From positions 60,749 through 119,895 of the forward strand of contig DKIG01000011.1 of NCBI GenBank assembly GCA_002454165.1: a stretch of DNA of 59,147 bases, read 5' to 3'. The DNA is from Gammaproteobacteria bacterium UBA6724. GTDB lineage: Bacteria > Pseudomonadota > Gammaproteobacteria > Pseudomonadales > Azotimanducaceae. Within the stretch, counting starts at the first letter, position 1. The number at the start of each line of letters is the position of its first letter. Of the stretch, positions 43,894 to 51,983 are shown in pieces. The notes beneath the pieces are model-generated. The model was not told the origin of the DNA. It was given only the letters and a program-made list of their open reading frames with translations, and did not search any database. Position numbers and translations under genes: made by a program.

Positions 43894-45105
43894 ATGAAAA
43901 TACTTTGTATCTTGTATGATGACCCGAAGACAGGCATGCCAGAGAAGTATGCCAGGGATGATTTACCTAAACTAGATAAGTATCCAGATGGAATGACGCT
44001 ACCATCACCAAAAGCAATTGACTTTACTCCAGGTGAGTTATTAGGTTGTGTTTCTGGAGAACTAGGATTAAGAAAATTTTTAGAAGATTCAGGACACACT
44101 TTGATAGTTACATCAGATAAAGATGGAGAGGGGTGCGCAGCAGATAGAGAATTAGTTGATGCTGATGTTGTTATATCCCAGCCATTTTTTCCGTATTACT
44201 TGACAAGAAAAAAAATGGAATCAGCACCTGATTTGAAAATGGCAATAACGGCAGGCATAGGCTCTGATCATGTTGACCTTCATGCAGCAATGGACCATAA
44301 GATTGATGTAGTTGAAGTAACTTATTGTAATTCAAGGTCAGTTGCTGAGCATATTGTGATGATGATTTTATCTTTAGTCAGGGATTACCATAATCAACAT
44401 AGAATAGTTAACGAGGGTGGCTGGAATATAGCAGACGCGGTTCAAAGATCTTACGATGTTGAGGGTATGCATGTTGGCACAGTGGCAGCCGGACGTATTG
44501 GTTTGGATGTATTAAGAAAAATGAAACCATTTGATGTGCATCTACATTATTTTGATAGGCATAGATTGCCTGAAGAGGTTGAAAGTGAATTAAATTTAAC
44601 TTTCCATGATTCAGTAGAGTCATTAGTTTCTGTTTGTGATGTGATTACAATTAATTGTCCACTACACCCGGAAACAGAAAATTTATTTGATGATGAATTA
44701 ATTGGAAAAATGAAAAAAGGTGCCTATCTAGTTAATACTGCCAGAGGAAAAATTTGCAATAAGGAAGCAATAGTAAGAGCGCTTGAGTCGGGTCAATTAA
44801 GTGGCTATGCGGGAGATGTTTGGTTTCCACAACCAGCACCTAATGATCACGTTTGGAGGACCATGCCAAATCATGGTATGACTCCACATACATCAGGAAC
44901 ATCTGTATCTGCGCAAGCAAGATATGCCGCTGGTGTTAGGGAAATATTAGAATGTCTATTTGATGGTAATCCAATAAGAGAGCCATATTTAATTGTTCAA
45001 GATGGAAAACTTGCCGGTATGGGAGCTCATTCTTACAGTAAAGGTACCACAACAGGCGGCTCTGAAGAGGCCGCAGAATATAAAAATAAGACTATCTTTG
45101 GTTGA
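43894..45105 (+). CDS. fdh: NAD-dependent formate dehydrogenase
   Basis: A 403-residue D-2-hydroxyacid-dehydrogenase-fold enzyme from the ATG at 43894 (MKILCILYDDP), where family homology starts. It oxidises formate to CO2 with NAD+, without metal or cofactor beyond NAD. Family-specific features are CNSRSVAEH, the dinucleotide loop TVAAGRIGLDVLR, NTARGK (formate-binding Arg), WFPQPAPNDHVWRTMP, PHTSGTS (catalytic His) and the C-terminal GAHSYSKGTTTGGSEEA. Length matches the Pseudomonas enzyme (about 400). The gene is distinctly AT-rich in codon use compared with both neighbours, which suggests recent acquisition. Its NADH could feed the complex I encoded upstream. Confidence 0.93.
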   Translation: MKILCILYDDPKTGMPEKYARDDLPKLDKYPDGMTLPSPKAIDFTPGELLGCVSGELGLRKFLEDSGHTLIVTSDKDGEGCAADRELVDADVVISQPFFPYYLTRKKMESAPDLKMAITAGIGSDHVDLHAAMDHKIDVVEVTYCNSRSVAEHIVMMILSLVRDYHNQHRIVNEGGWNIADAVQRSYDVEGMHVGTVAAGRIGLDVLRKMKPFDVHLHYFDRHRLPEEVESELNLTFHDSVESLVSVCDVITINCPLHPETENLFDDELIGKMKKGAYLVNTARGKICNKEAIVRALESGQLSGYAGDVWFPQPAPNDHVWRTMPNHGMTPHTSGTSVSAQARYAAGVREILECLFDGNPIREPYLIVQDGKLAGMGAHSYSKGTTTGGSEEAAEYKNKTIFG

Positions 45106-45243
45106 TGGCATGGGCTTTTCGCCAAAACCCTGAGTCTTTAAACACCGAATATCATTAGTTATTAGATAACCAATATCAAACCAGAATTTACTTTTAAACG
45201 ACGCATTGACGGTGCCGCCACACCGCCCTTAGCGTCTTGGGGT

Positions 45244-46089
45244 ATGAACTCCGAATATGGTGTGCTACGCGATGTATTGATAGGTCCAATAGACAACTAT
45301 AGCTGGCAAACCGGCAATGCGATGTCTAGACGGTCAATGCGTTTGGGACGGAAATTTGATAAGCGCCTGGCACGCCAGCAATACAATGAAATGCTGGATA
45401 TCTATCGCGCCGCTGGTGTGACGCCACACCTGCTACCACAAGATGAAAATTTACCCTATCAGTTATACGCCCGCGATTCGTCCGTCATGACTCCTTGGGG
45501 ACCTATCGTTACACAGATGTACAGCCCTTGGCGTCGCGGGGAGTGGGTTGAAGTCGTAAAGTTTTACCAGGCGATGGACATACCTATCTACGATATCATC
45601 ACGGCCGGTAGTCTGGAGGGCGGTGATTTCATGGTGCTGGAGCCAGGCCTGGTGTTATGTGGTTACACCGGTGAGCGCACCAGCCTGGCCGGTTTGCAGC
45701 AAATGCGTGAGTGGATTGAAACCGAGGGCTGGGAATTCAAAGCCTATGAGTTTGACCCCTACTTTTTGCATCTGGATGTGAAGCTAGCCATGCTCTCACA
45801 GAAGTTAGCCGCGGTGTGCTACGAGGCGGTAGAAGATGATCTTATTTGTTGGCTCAAATCGAAAAACATCAAACTCATCAATATCTCCTATCGCTCGGCA
45901 TTGGAGTTGGGCGTGAACGTGGTGGCACTGGGTGATGACCGGGTGTTGATCCCTGCGTCTAGCAAAGAGTTGATCGACAAGAGTCGAGCCCATGGCCTGG
46001 AAGTCTTTGCGCCAGACATGTCAATGTTTACCTCCGGTGGCGGTGGCGTGCACTGTATGTGTCAGCCATTGAAACGCGATGATGTGTGA
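45244..46089 (+). CDS. Dimethylarginine dimethylaminohydrolase/amidinotransferase-family enzyme
   Basis: A 281-residue pentein-fold enzyme of the amidinotransferase/DDAH family. Features are YGVLRDVLIGP, YARDSSVM (catalytic acid region), GSLEGGDFMVL, HLDVKLAML (His173 region) and GGGGVHCMCQPL with the nucleophilic Cys271 near the end. Such enzymes hydrolyse guanidino groups, for example dimethylarginine to citrulline and dimethylamine. The first ATG is at 45244, but the frame is open upstream to 45166 without a standard start. The next gene, 24 bp downstream, is an N-carbamoyl-hydrolase-type enzyme, which suggests a two-step pathway. The exact substrate is not determined. Confidence 0.78.
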   Translation: MNSEYGVLRDVLIGPIDNYSWQTGNAMSRRSMRLGRKFDKRLARQQYNEMLDIYRAAGVTPHLLPQDENLPYQLYARDSSVMTPWGPIVTQMYSPWRRGEWVEVVKFYQAMDIPIYDIITAGSLEGGDFMVLEPGLVLCGYTGERTSLAGLQQMREWIETEGWEFKAYEFDPYFLHLDVKLAMLSQKLAAVCYEAVEDDLICWLKSKNIKLINISYRSALELGVNVVALGDDRVLIPASSKELIDKSRAHGLEVFAPDMSMFTSGGGGVHCMCQPLKRDDV

Positions 46090-46113
46090 TAGCCTTGAGG
46101 CAAGAATAGAGAC

Positions 46114-47379
46114 ATGAATACAGATAAGGGTAGAGGCAAGGCTATGTTAAGGGTGAATGGCGAACGTTTGTGGCAGTCCTTGATGGACATGGCCACTATT
46201 GGGGCAACCGAAAAGGGCGGCTGTAATCGTCAAGCCCTGACCGATGAAGACGGTCGTGGAAGAGCCCTCTTTATCCAATGGTGTAAAGAGGCTGGTTGTC
46301 AGGTCAGAGTTGATCAGATGGGAAATATTTTTGTCCGTAGGCCGGGTACCGATGCCACAGCACCGGCGGTGATCACGGGCAGTCATTTGGATACTCAGCC
46401 TACCGGTGGGCGTTTTGATGGTGTCTATGGGGTCTTGGCGGGCTTGGAAGTGATTCGTAGCCTTAATGATCAGCAGATTGAAACGCGGCACTCACTTGAG
46501 GTGGTGGTCTGGACCAATGAAGAGGGCGTACGTTTTTCACCGGCGATGATTGGTTCTGGGGTTTGGTGTGGTGAGTTTGATCTGGATTACGGTTGGTCTC
46601 GCACCGACAAGCAGGGCGTGAACATTAAGCAAGCACTAGCGCAACAGGGTTATCTGGGTGAGCACCCATGCCAGCCTTCGTCGGTGAAGGCAGCGTTTGA
46701 ATTGCATATTGAACAAGGACCAATCCTGGAGCGGGAGCAGCAACAAATTGGTGTGGTTAAAGGCGTACAAGGCATGCGCTGGTACGACCTGACTATCACC
46801 GGTGTACCGATTCACGCCGGACCCACGCCAATGGAACAGCGGCAAGACCCCTTTATGGGCTTGGCGGACATAATTCGTCAGCTATATCAGTTGGCTAAAT
46901 CTCTAGCACCATTAGCGCGGGTAACTTTCGGCGACATCAAGGCACTACCTGGCTCGCGCAATACTGTGCCGGAGCAACTGGTGCTGGCAATTGATCTGCG
47001 ACACCCGGACCAGGCAAGGCTGACAAAAATGGATGCAGAGCTCCGAAAAATATCCGCAGACGTGTGTCAAAGTTATGGCTTAAGTGCCGACATTCACGAT
47101 GAGTGGAATTCGCCAGCGGTAGCCTTTGATGAGCACTGTGTTGAGGCGGTGCGTGCCGCTGTTACCGAGCATGGTTATAGCCACCTGGAAATGTTCAGCG
47201 GTGCGGGGCATGACTCTGTGTATGTGTCGCGTGTTGTGCCCACTTCCATGATTTTTATTCCCTGTGAGAAAGGCATCAGTCATAACGAAGCCGAGAACAT
47301 CACAGTTGAAGATGCAATCGCCGGCTGTAATGTACTGTTGGGTGCCATGTTGAATTCTGCCAGCCGTGTTGATTCATAA
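46114..47379 (+). CDS. M20-family Zn-dependent N-carbamoyl-amino-acid/allantoate amidohydrolase
   Basis: A 421-residue dinuclear-zinc hydrolase of the hydantoinase/carbamoylase group. Metal and active-site motifs are GSHLDTQPTGGRFDG, WTNEEGVRF and FELHIEQGP, plus the substrate-handling GAGHDS and ISHNEAE near the end. It cleaves ureido (N-carbamoyl) groups to amine, CO2 and ammonia. Known members act on N-carbamoyl-L-amino acids, beta-ureidopropionate or allantoate. It follows the deiminase-like gene by 24 bp and is probably co-transcribed. An internal ATG at 46144 is an alternative start. Confidence 0.88.
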   Translation: MNTDKGRGKAMLRVNGERLWQSLMDMATIGATEKGGCNRQALTDEDGRGRALFIQWCKEAGCQVRVDQMGNIFVRRPGTDATAPAVITGSHLDTQPTGGRFDGVYGVLAGLEVIRSLNDQQIETRHSLEVVVWTNEEGVRFSPAMIGSGVWCGEFDLDYGWSRTDKQGVNIKQALAQQGYLGEHPCQPSSVKAAFELHIEQGPILEREQQQIGVVKGVQGMRWYDLTITGVPIHAGPTPMEQRQDPFMGLADIIRQLYQLAKSLAPLARVTFGDIKALPGSRNTVPEQLVLAIDLRHPDQARLTKMDAELRKISADVCQSYGLSADIHDEWNSPAVAFDEHCVEAVRAAVTEHGYSHLEMFSGAGHDSVYVSRVVPTSMIFIPCEKGISHNEAENITVEDAIAGCNVLLGAMLNSASRVDS

Positions 47380-47549
47380 CAGATCTCATTCACACCACTC
47401 ACCACAGCGAGTCACCATGAGAATAAACCTCTACTTAATTACTTACTGCATCTTCAAATGACTTCCGTTTGTATCCTCAGTGTATCCCAAGGCTTTATTT
47501 GGAATCTTGAGTCGTAAATAATCCGTTGGGTTTAAAAAGGAAAAGAAGA

Positions 47550-47636
47550 TGGTACCGGAGGCCGGACTTGAACCGGCACGCTATTGCTAGCATCGGATTT
47601 TGAATCCGACGTGTCTACCAATTCCACCACTCCGGC
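47550..47636 (-). tRNA. tRNA-Leu (CAA)
   Basis: An 87-nt class II tRNA with encoded CCA. The acceptor stem is GCCGGAG/CTCCGGT (one G-U pair), the anticodon stem TCGGA/TCCGA encloses TTCAAAA, giving anticodon CAA, and a long variable arm is present. It lies alone in the gap between the carbamoylase-type gene and the amidohydrolase cluster; the flanks show no further genes. Confidence 0.95.
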
Positions 47637-47837
47637 AGGGAGAACCGGGGCGAGTATAACAAAGGGAGATTGGTATCCGAAAGTGACCTCATCCAGATAG
47701 TGATGTCATCGGTGTAGCCGTTCACTGGGTCCGGCACTGGATTACAATCTCTCAGCCAGATTTTCAGGTACTGCCTTGCAACCATACCGTCAGACAATTA
47801 CATTAAAGACCTTCCCAAAGCATCAACAGGACCTCAG

Positions 47838-49061
47838 ATGAGCAATGAGCCTTATTTATTAATCACCGCCGATACACATGCTGGCGGCAGTCATGAGCAG
47901 TATCGGGAGTATCTTGATCCCCAATACCGCGAAACCTTTGACGATTGGCGCGGTGGCTACAAGAACCCGTCCCAGGGGCACTACGGCAACAAGAAGAAAC
48001 GCAACTGGGACCTTGATATCAGAACCAGTGATCAGAACAGTCAGGGGGTCGTGGGGGAAGTGATTTTCCCCAATACCGTGCCGCCCTTCTTCCGCAAGAG
48101 TATTGTCACAGCGCAACCACCCAAGCCAGAAGATTATGCACTGACCCTGGCAGGTATCCGCGCGCACAATCGCTGGCTAAAGGATTTTTGTGCCGAGGAC
48201 CCATACCGCCGTGCCGGCATTGGCATAATCCTGCCCAATGATATGGATGAGGCAATCAAGGATATTGAATTTATTGCCGAGGCAGGTTTGCGAGGTGGGG
48301 TTCTCCTGCCTTTGATACCGCCTGATTGTACCTGGCTCAAACCCCTGTACGACCCGTCCTGGGACAGGCTCTATGCCGCCATCCAGGACCATGATCTTGT
48401 GATGAATCAACACTCTGGCCAAGGCTCACCGAATTACGGGGAAGGTATGGTTGCGGAAGCAATCTGGATGACGGAGGTGATCTACTATTGCCAGGCAGGA
48501 TACCGACACCTGATTATGAGCGGCGTGTTTGAGAAGTTCCCTAAACTCAAGTATGTGTTGACGGAGTCAGGATGTGCCTGGGCACCAGCATTGCTTGCAC
48601 AACTAGACGGCATCCACATGGGCATGATGCGTGGCGCGATTGGCGAGATGAACTATGAGGGCATGGAGTGGGTACTGAAGGAAAAACCGAGCTATTACGC
48701 CCAACAAAACTGCTGGTATGGGGCAAGTTTTCCGAGCAAGAAGGACCTCGCAGGCATTGAACAAATCGGCGTGAACAAGGTGCTGTGGGGCAATGACTAC
48801 CCGCACTATGAGGGTACCTTCCCGTACAATCTTGAATCCTTGCGTTTGACATTTGACGATGTGCCGGAGGCGCACCGTCGGCAACTGCTCGGCTTGAATG
48901 CGGCGGCGGTGTATCACTTTGATGTGGATAAACTCGCGCCGCTGGTGAAACAGTTTGGGCCCACGCCAGAGGAGGTGAATTGTCCCCTGCCCCGGGCGGA
49001 AATCCCCCGGGATTCAATGTGCTATCTGTTTCAGAATAGCCTGCAAGATCCTGTGCAGTAA
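47838..49061 (+). CDS. Amidohydrolase-2 family protein (ACMSD-like)
   Basis: A 407-residue TIM-barrel protein of the amidohydrolase-2 group, which includes ACMSD and gamma-resorcylate decarboxylases. Probable metal ligands are His in TADTHAGG near 14, His in MNQHSGQGS, and Asp in LWGNDYPHYEG near 310. The DxHxH motif is reduced to DTHAG, but the central His and final Asp are kept. It may hydrolyse or decarboxylate a cyclic substrate; the reaction is unknown. A weaker paralogue follows 30 bp downstream, and two DsbA-like genes come next, forming a four-gene unit. Confidence 0.85.
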   Translation: MSNEPYLLITADTHAGGSHEQYREYLDPQYRETFDDWRGGYKNPSQGHYGNKKKRNWDLDIRTSDQNSQGVVGEVIFPNTVPPFFRKSIVTAQPPKPEDYALTLAGIRAHNRWLKDFCAEDPYRRAGIGIILPNDMDEAIKDIEFIAEAGLRGGVLLPLIPPDCTWLKPLYDPSWDRLYAAIQDHDLVMNQHSGQGSPNYGEGMVAEAIWMTEVIYYCQAGYRHLIMSGVFEKFPKLKYVLTESGCAWAPALLAQLDGIHMGMMRGAIGEMNYEGMEWVLKEKPSYYAQQNCWYGASFPSKKDLAGIEQIGVNKVLWGNDYPHYEGTFPYNLESLRLTFDDVPEAHRRQLLGLNAAAVYHFDVDKLAPLVKQFGPTPEEVNCPLPRAEIPRDSMCYLFQNSLQDPVQ

Positions 49062-49091
49062 GGTATCCAGCCAAAAGATCAGGAGAAGGCT

Positions 49092-49964
49092 ATGCCGTTA
49101 CCCGCCGACATTGGCATTGTTGACACGATGATCGGCTTCCCCGCCGAAGACTTTGCCATGTACGATTTTATCCGTGAACAGTTGAAGGACGACTCTGCCA
49201 AATTCGACTTCCCCGTTGAATATATGTTCAAGCAGGTGCCGAAGGAGTTGTACGGTAGCAGTAGCGACCCGGTCTCACTGACGCTGAATGAAATGGACAA
49301 GTACGGTATTGAAGTCGGCGTCATAGGTGTGATGGGTGAGGTTTCCCGCAAGGCATTAAAAAATCATCCAGACCGTTTTGTCGCCCAGGGGTCAGTTGAT
49401 CCCAACATGGGCATGGCAGGGGTCAGGGACATGGTGCGCCAGTATGAAGAATATGGCGTGCGCTCCTTCGGTGCCTTTAACGCGGGCTATAATCCCCAGG
49501 TCGGGATCAATGACGCCAAAATGTATCCCATCTATGCCAAGTGCGTGGAGCTAGACCTACCTATCTTTTCCTGCGCTGGTGTACCGGGGCCACGGCTCCC
49601 TGTCTGGCCTCAAAAGGTTGAACTGATTGACCAGGTGATGTATGACTTCCCCGAGTTGGTGTTCGTCACTCGGCATGGCTGTGAACCCTGGGAAGATCTT
49701 GCAGTTAAACTTATGTTGAAGTGGCCCAATCTTTACTATTCAACCACTGCCTTTACGCCAAAATACTATCCTGAGGCGATCATCAAATACGCCAACACCC
49801 GGGGAGCAGATAAGATCATCTACGGCGGATACTTCCCTATGGGTCTGTCGCTGGAGCGCATCATGACGGATATGCGTGACCTGCCGCTCAAGGATGAGGT
49901 CTGGCCAAAGTTTCTACGGAATAATGCTCGCAAACTGCTCAGGCTGAATGCAGAATCAGACTGA
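49092..49964 (+). CDS. Amidohydrolase-family protein lacking metal ligands
   Basis: A 290-residue paralogue of the same fold. Conserved family text includes PIYAKCVELDLPIFSCAGVPGPR and ELVFVTRHGCEPWEDLAVKLMLKWPNLYYS. The N-terminal HxH is replaced by DTMIGFP, and the final metal-binding DYP reads GGYFPMG, so two metal sites seem lost while His in TRHGCEP remains. I recall close relatives in actinobacteria with the same replacements, so this is probably a stable subfamily and not decay. It may be a non-catalytic partner of the upstream protein. Its 3' end overlaps the longest frame of the next gene. Confidence 0.8.
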   Translation: MPLPADIGIVDTMIGFPAEDFAMYDFIREQLKDDSAKFDFPVEYMFKQVPKELYGSSSDPVSLTLNEMDKYGIEVGVIGVMGEVSRKALKNHPDRFVAQGSVDPNMGMAGVRDMVRQYEEYGVRSFGAFNAGYNPQVGINDAKMYPIYAKCVELDLPIFSCAGVPGPRLPVWPQKVELIDQVMYDFPELVFVTRHGCEPWEDLAVKLMLKWPNLYYSTTAFTPKYYPEAIIKYANTRGADKIIYGGYFPMGLSLERIMTDMRDLPLKDEVWPKFLRNNARKLLRLNAESD

Positions 49965-49977
49965 GCGGCATAGCAAG

Positions 49978-50664
49978 ATGAATAGTCCTCTCAAGGTTTA
50001 TATTGACTACAAAAGCCCCTATTCATTCATTGCCAAGGACCCGACCTATCAACTTGAGGATGAGTTTAGTATTGAAATTGACTGGTATCCGCTGACGCTC
50101 AATATCGGGAGTTATCTTGGTACTGCAAGGAAGGATGATACCGGCAAGTTGATTGAGAATAATCGCACCCCCAAGCAGTGGCTTGATGTCAGGTATTCCT
50201 ACAAGGATGCCCGTCGCTACGCGCAATTACGGGGCTTGACCTTGAAAGGCACGCAAAAAATATGGGACAGCTCCCTGGCTGGAATCGGGCTCTTATGGGC
50301 AAAGCAGCAAGGCAGAAAAATCCTCAAAAATTACACCGACAAGGTTTACGATGCCTTCTGGAAACATGAACTGGATATTGAAGACCCGGAAGCCCTGGTC
50401 GGCGTCCTGGCGGCATCAGGCGCAACCACAGCCGATTTTATCGATTATCTGAATGGGGAAGGACGCAAAACACATGATGCGTTGCAGGATGAAATACTAG
50501 ACCTCGGCTATTTCGGTGTGCCGACCTATGTCATTGATGGGGAAATCTACTTCGGGCGTGAACATCTGCCGCGCATTCGCTGGCATCTGTCTGGCAAGCA
50601 AGGCAGTCTGCCAGATGTCGCCTATGATACTCGGCTTGAAATAAGACCTGAGACCCTTGGATGA
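49978..50664 (+). CDS. DsbA-family/2-hydroxychromene-2-carboxylate isomerase-like protein 1
   Basis: A 228-residue thioredoxin-like protein with an inserted helical domain. It starts VYIDYKSPYSFIA, in which the Ser of SPYS replaces the CxxC of DsbA, as in HCCA isomerases and kappa-class GSTs, and ends GYFGVPTYVIDGEIYFGREHLPRI, the cis-proline loop. HCCA isomerases act with glutathione in naphthalene breakdown, but many cluster members have unknown substrates. The ATG at 49978 is chosen as the first after the previous stop. The stop overlaps the start of the second DsbA-like gene by 4 bp. Confidence 0.82.
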   Translation: MNSPLKVYIDYKSPYSFIAKDPTYQLEDEFSIEIDWYPLTLNIGSYLGTARKDDTGKLIENNRTPKQWLDVRYSYKDARRYAQLRGLTLKGTQKIWDSSLAGIGLLWAKQQGRKILKNYTDKVYDAFWKHELDIEDPEALVGVLAASGATTADFIDYLNGEGRKTHDALQDEILDLGYFGVPTYVIDGEIYFGREHLPRIRWHLSGKQGSLPDVAYDTRLEIRPETLG

Positions 50665-51449
50665 TGCGGGTCTGTATCAGTTTCAATTCACTCCCCTCCT
50701 GGCTGATCTTGGACCCGCTTCAGAGGATGCTGGAGCAGATGGACCTTAGGCTTGATTGGCAACCTCTGCTGGATGCTCCCATACATCTGGCAGAAACTGC
50801 TCCCAGTCCTGACAAAACCCCCAGGGTTGATAAGGATGCTTACGACAAGCATGGTAGCGAGAGTGATCCTCTTGCTACATACAAGGCGCGCCGTGCCCGA
50901 GCGAGGGCAGACTTCCTAAGCCGCGAGCATGAACGGATCTGTGACCGACTTGGCATTGATTACGAGGCAGGACGACGCCGTATCAACCCCCTCCATCTAT
51001 CCCTGGGTTTATTGTGGATGAAGACCGTCAACCCAGCACAACAAACCTATTTTGACTACTGTCGCGCGGCATGGCAGCAACTTTTTGTTGAGGATATAGC
51101 TTCTGTAAACAGCCCTGAGCCGGGTGTTATAAACAGCCCTGAGCGGCTTATTATAAACAGCCCTGAGCGGTTTGTTATAAACAGCCCTGAGCCTGCTTTT
51201 ATAAACAGCCTGGAAACAAACAAAGGCGTGGAGATTTTACTCAGGGACCTCGGTGTGCCCACAACGGGATTCGCCGCCTTCGCCAAGAGTGAAGCCAGGG
51301 GGCTTGAAGTCAATCAGAGCAGGCTACTTGAAAGCGGCGTGCTGCGAGCTCCTGCGTTCATTGTTGGTGATGAAGTTTTCAATGGTCGGCAACATCTGCC
51401 GCTAATCACCTGGATGTTACAAGGCAAGATTGGCTTGCCGCCCGTCTAG
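50661..51449 (+). CDS. DsbA-family/HCCA isomerase-like protein 2 with repeat insertion
   Basis: A 262-residue diverged relative of the previous protein. The thioredoxin start is CISFNSLPSWLI (no SPYS, no CxxC), and the C-terminus has LRAPAFIVGDEVFNGRQHLPLITWML, matching the cis-Pro and following helix. In the middle, about residues 149-184, lies an insertion of 24-nt repeats encoding VINSPERL-type octapeptides. It is translationally coupled (ATGA) to protein 1. Loss of active-site residues and the repeat insertion make catalysis doubtful; it may form a heterodimer with protein 1. Confidence 0.75.
   Translation: MMRVCISFNSLPSWLILDPLQRMLEQMDLRLDWQPLLDAPIHLAETAPSPDKTPRVDKDAYDKHGSESDPLATYKARRARARADFLSREHERICDRLGIDYEAGRRRINPLHLSLGLLWMKTVNPAQQTYFDYCRAAWQQLFVEDIASVNSPEPGVINSPERLIINSPERFVINSPEPAFINSLETNKGVEILLRDLGVPTTGFAAFAKSEARGLEVNQSRLLESGVLRAPAFIVGDEVFNGRQHLPLITWMLQGKIGLPPV
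51105..51212. repeat. 24-nt in-frame tandem repeat (about 4.5 units)
   Basis: Units at 51105, 51129, 51153 and 51177 start RTAAACAGCCCTGAGC and differ in the last eight bases; a partial unit follows at 51201. They encode INSPE plus three variable residues. Frame is maintained throughout the DsbA-like gene. Confidence 0.92.
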
Positions 51450-51547
51450 TGCGCCCTGCCCCAGAGTTTGTATCTGGAGAGATGCACGCTCACCACACCC
51501 GTGCTTTGCCTCAGGCTGAATCATCCTCCGACACCAGGCGCATCGCG

Positions 51548-51912
51548 TCACCGTTGACCAACCGCTATCTCGCCCAAGACGTAAGGGGCAAGGGGCGCCG
51601 TCAAGGCAGGCGATATTGATGCCGTATTCGTTCGAGTTGTTACGCCGCGCGTAATGCGTGTAGATGCCACAGGTTTTGCAGAAGTAATGTTTGGCGATTT
51701 TGGTGTTCCACTGATACATGGCGAGGTTGTCAGTGCCGCGAGTGACCTGCAAGGCGCCGCAAGTGGTACACCGGTCATAATCACGCCCCTGCGGCGGCAC
51801 AGCGAGCAGTTGCATCATCTGAGATTTATTATGTCGTCTTTTATATTGCCCTCCAGCACGACGGCAAACTCCACCGCGCCGCAGTGGTGGTGCCGGTTTT
51901 GATTTCAGTCAT
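51548..51912 (-). pseudogene. GFA-family (Mss4-like) protein, decayed
   Basis: Pieces of a glutathione-dependent formaldehyde-activating family protein are spread over three frames. From the ATG at 51912 the first codons read MTEIKTG; a shift gives HCGAVEFAVVLEGN and then CNCSLCRRRG after an in-frame TGA; another shift gives LQVTRGTDNLAMYQWNTK and FCKTCGIYTHYARRNNSNEYG; a last shift gives APYVLGEIAV. The zinc cysteines are recognisable but no single frame spans them. The gene is inactive. It sits between the DsbA-like pair and the aminotransferase. Confidence 0.85.
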
Positions 51913-51983
51913 GGTCGGTGAAGCGTTGCTGAAATAGTGCGAAGTGGAGAGTTCATCATTATAGCGTCGGTGCCACAATGTTT

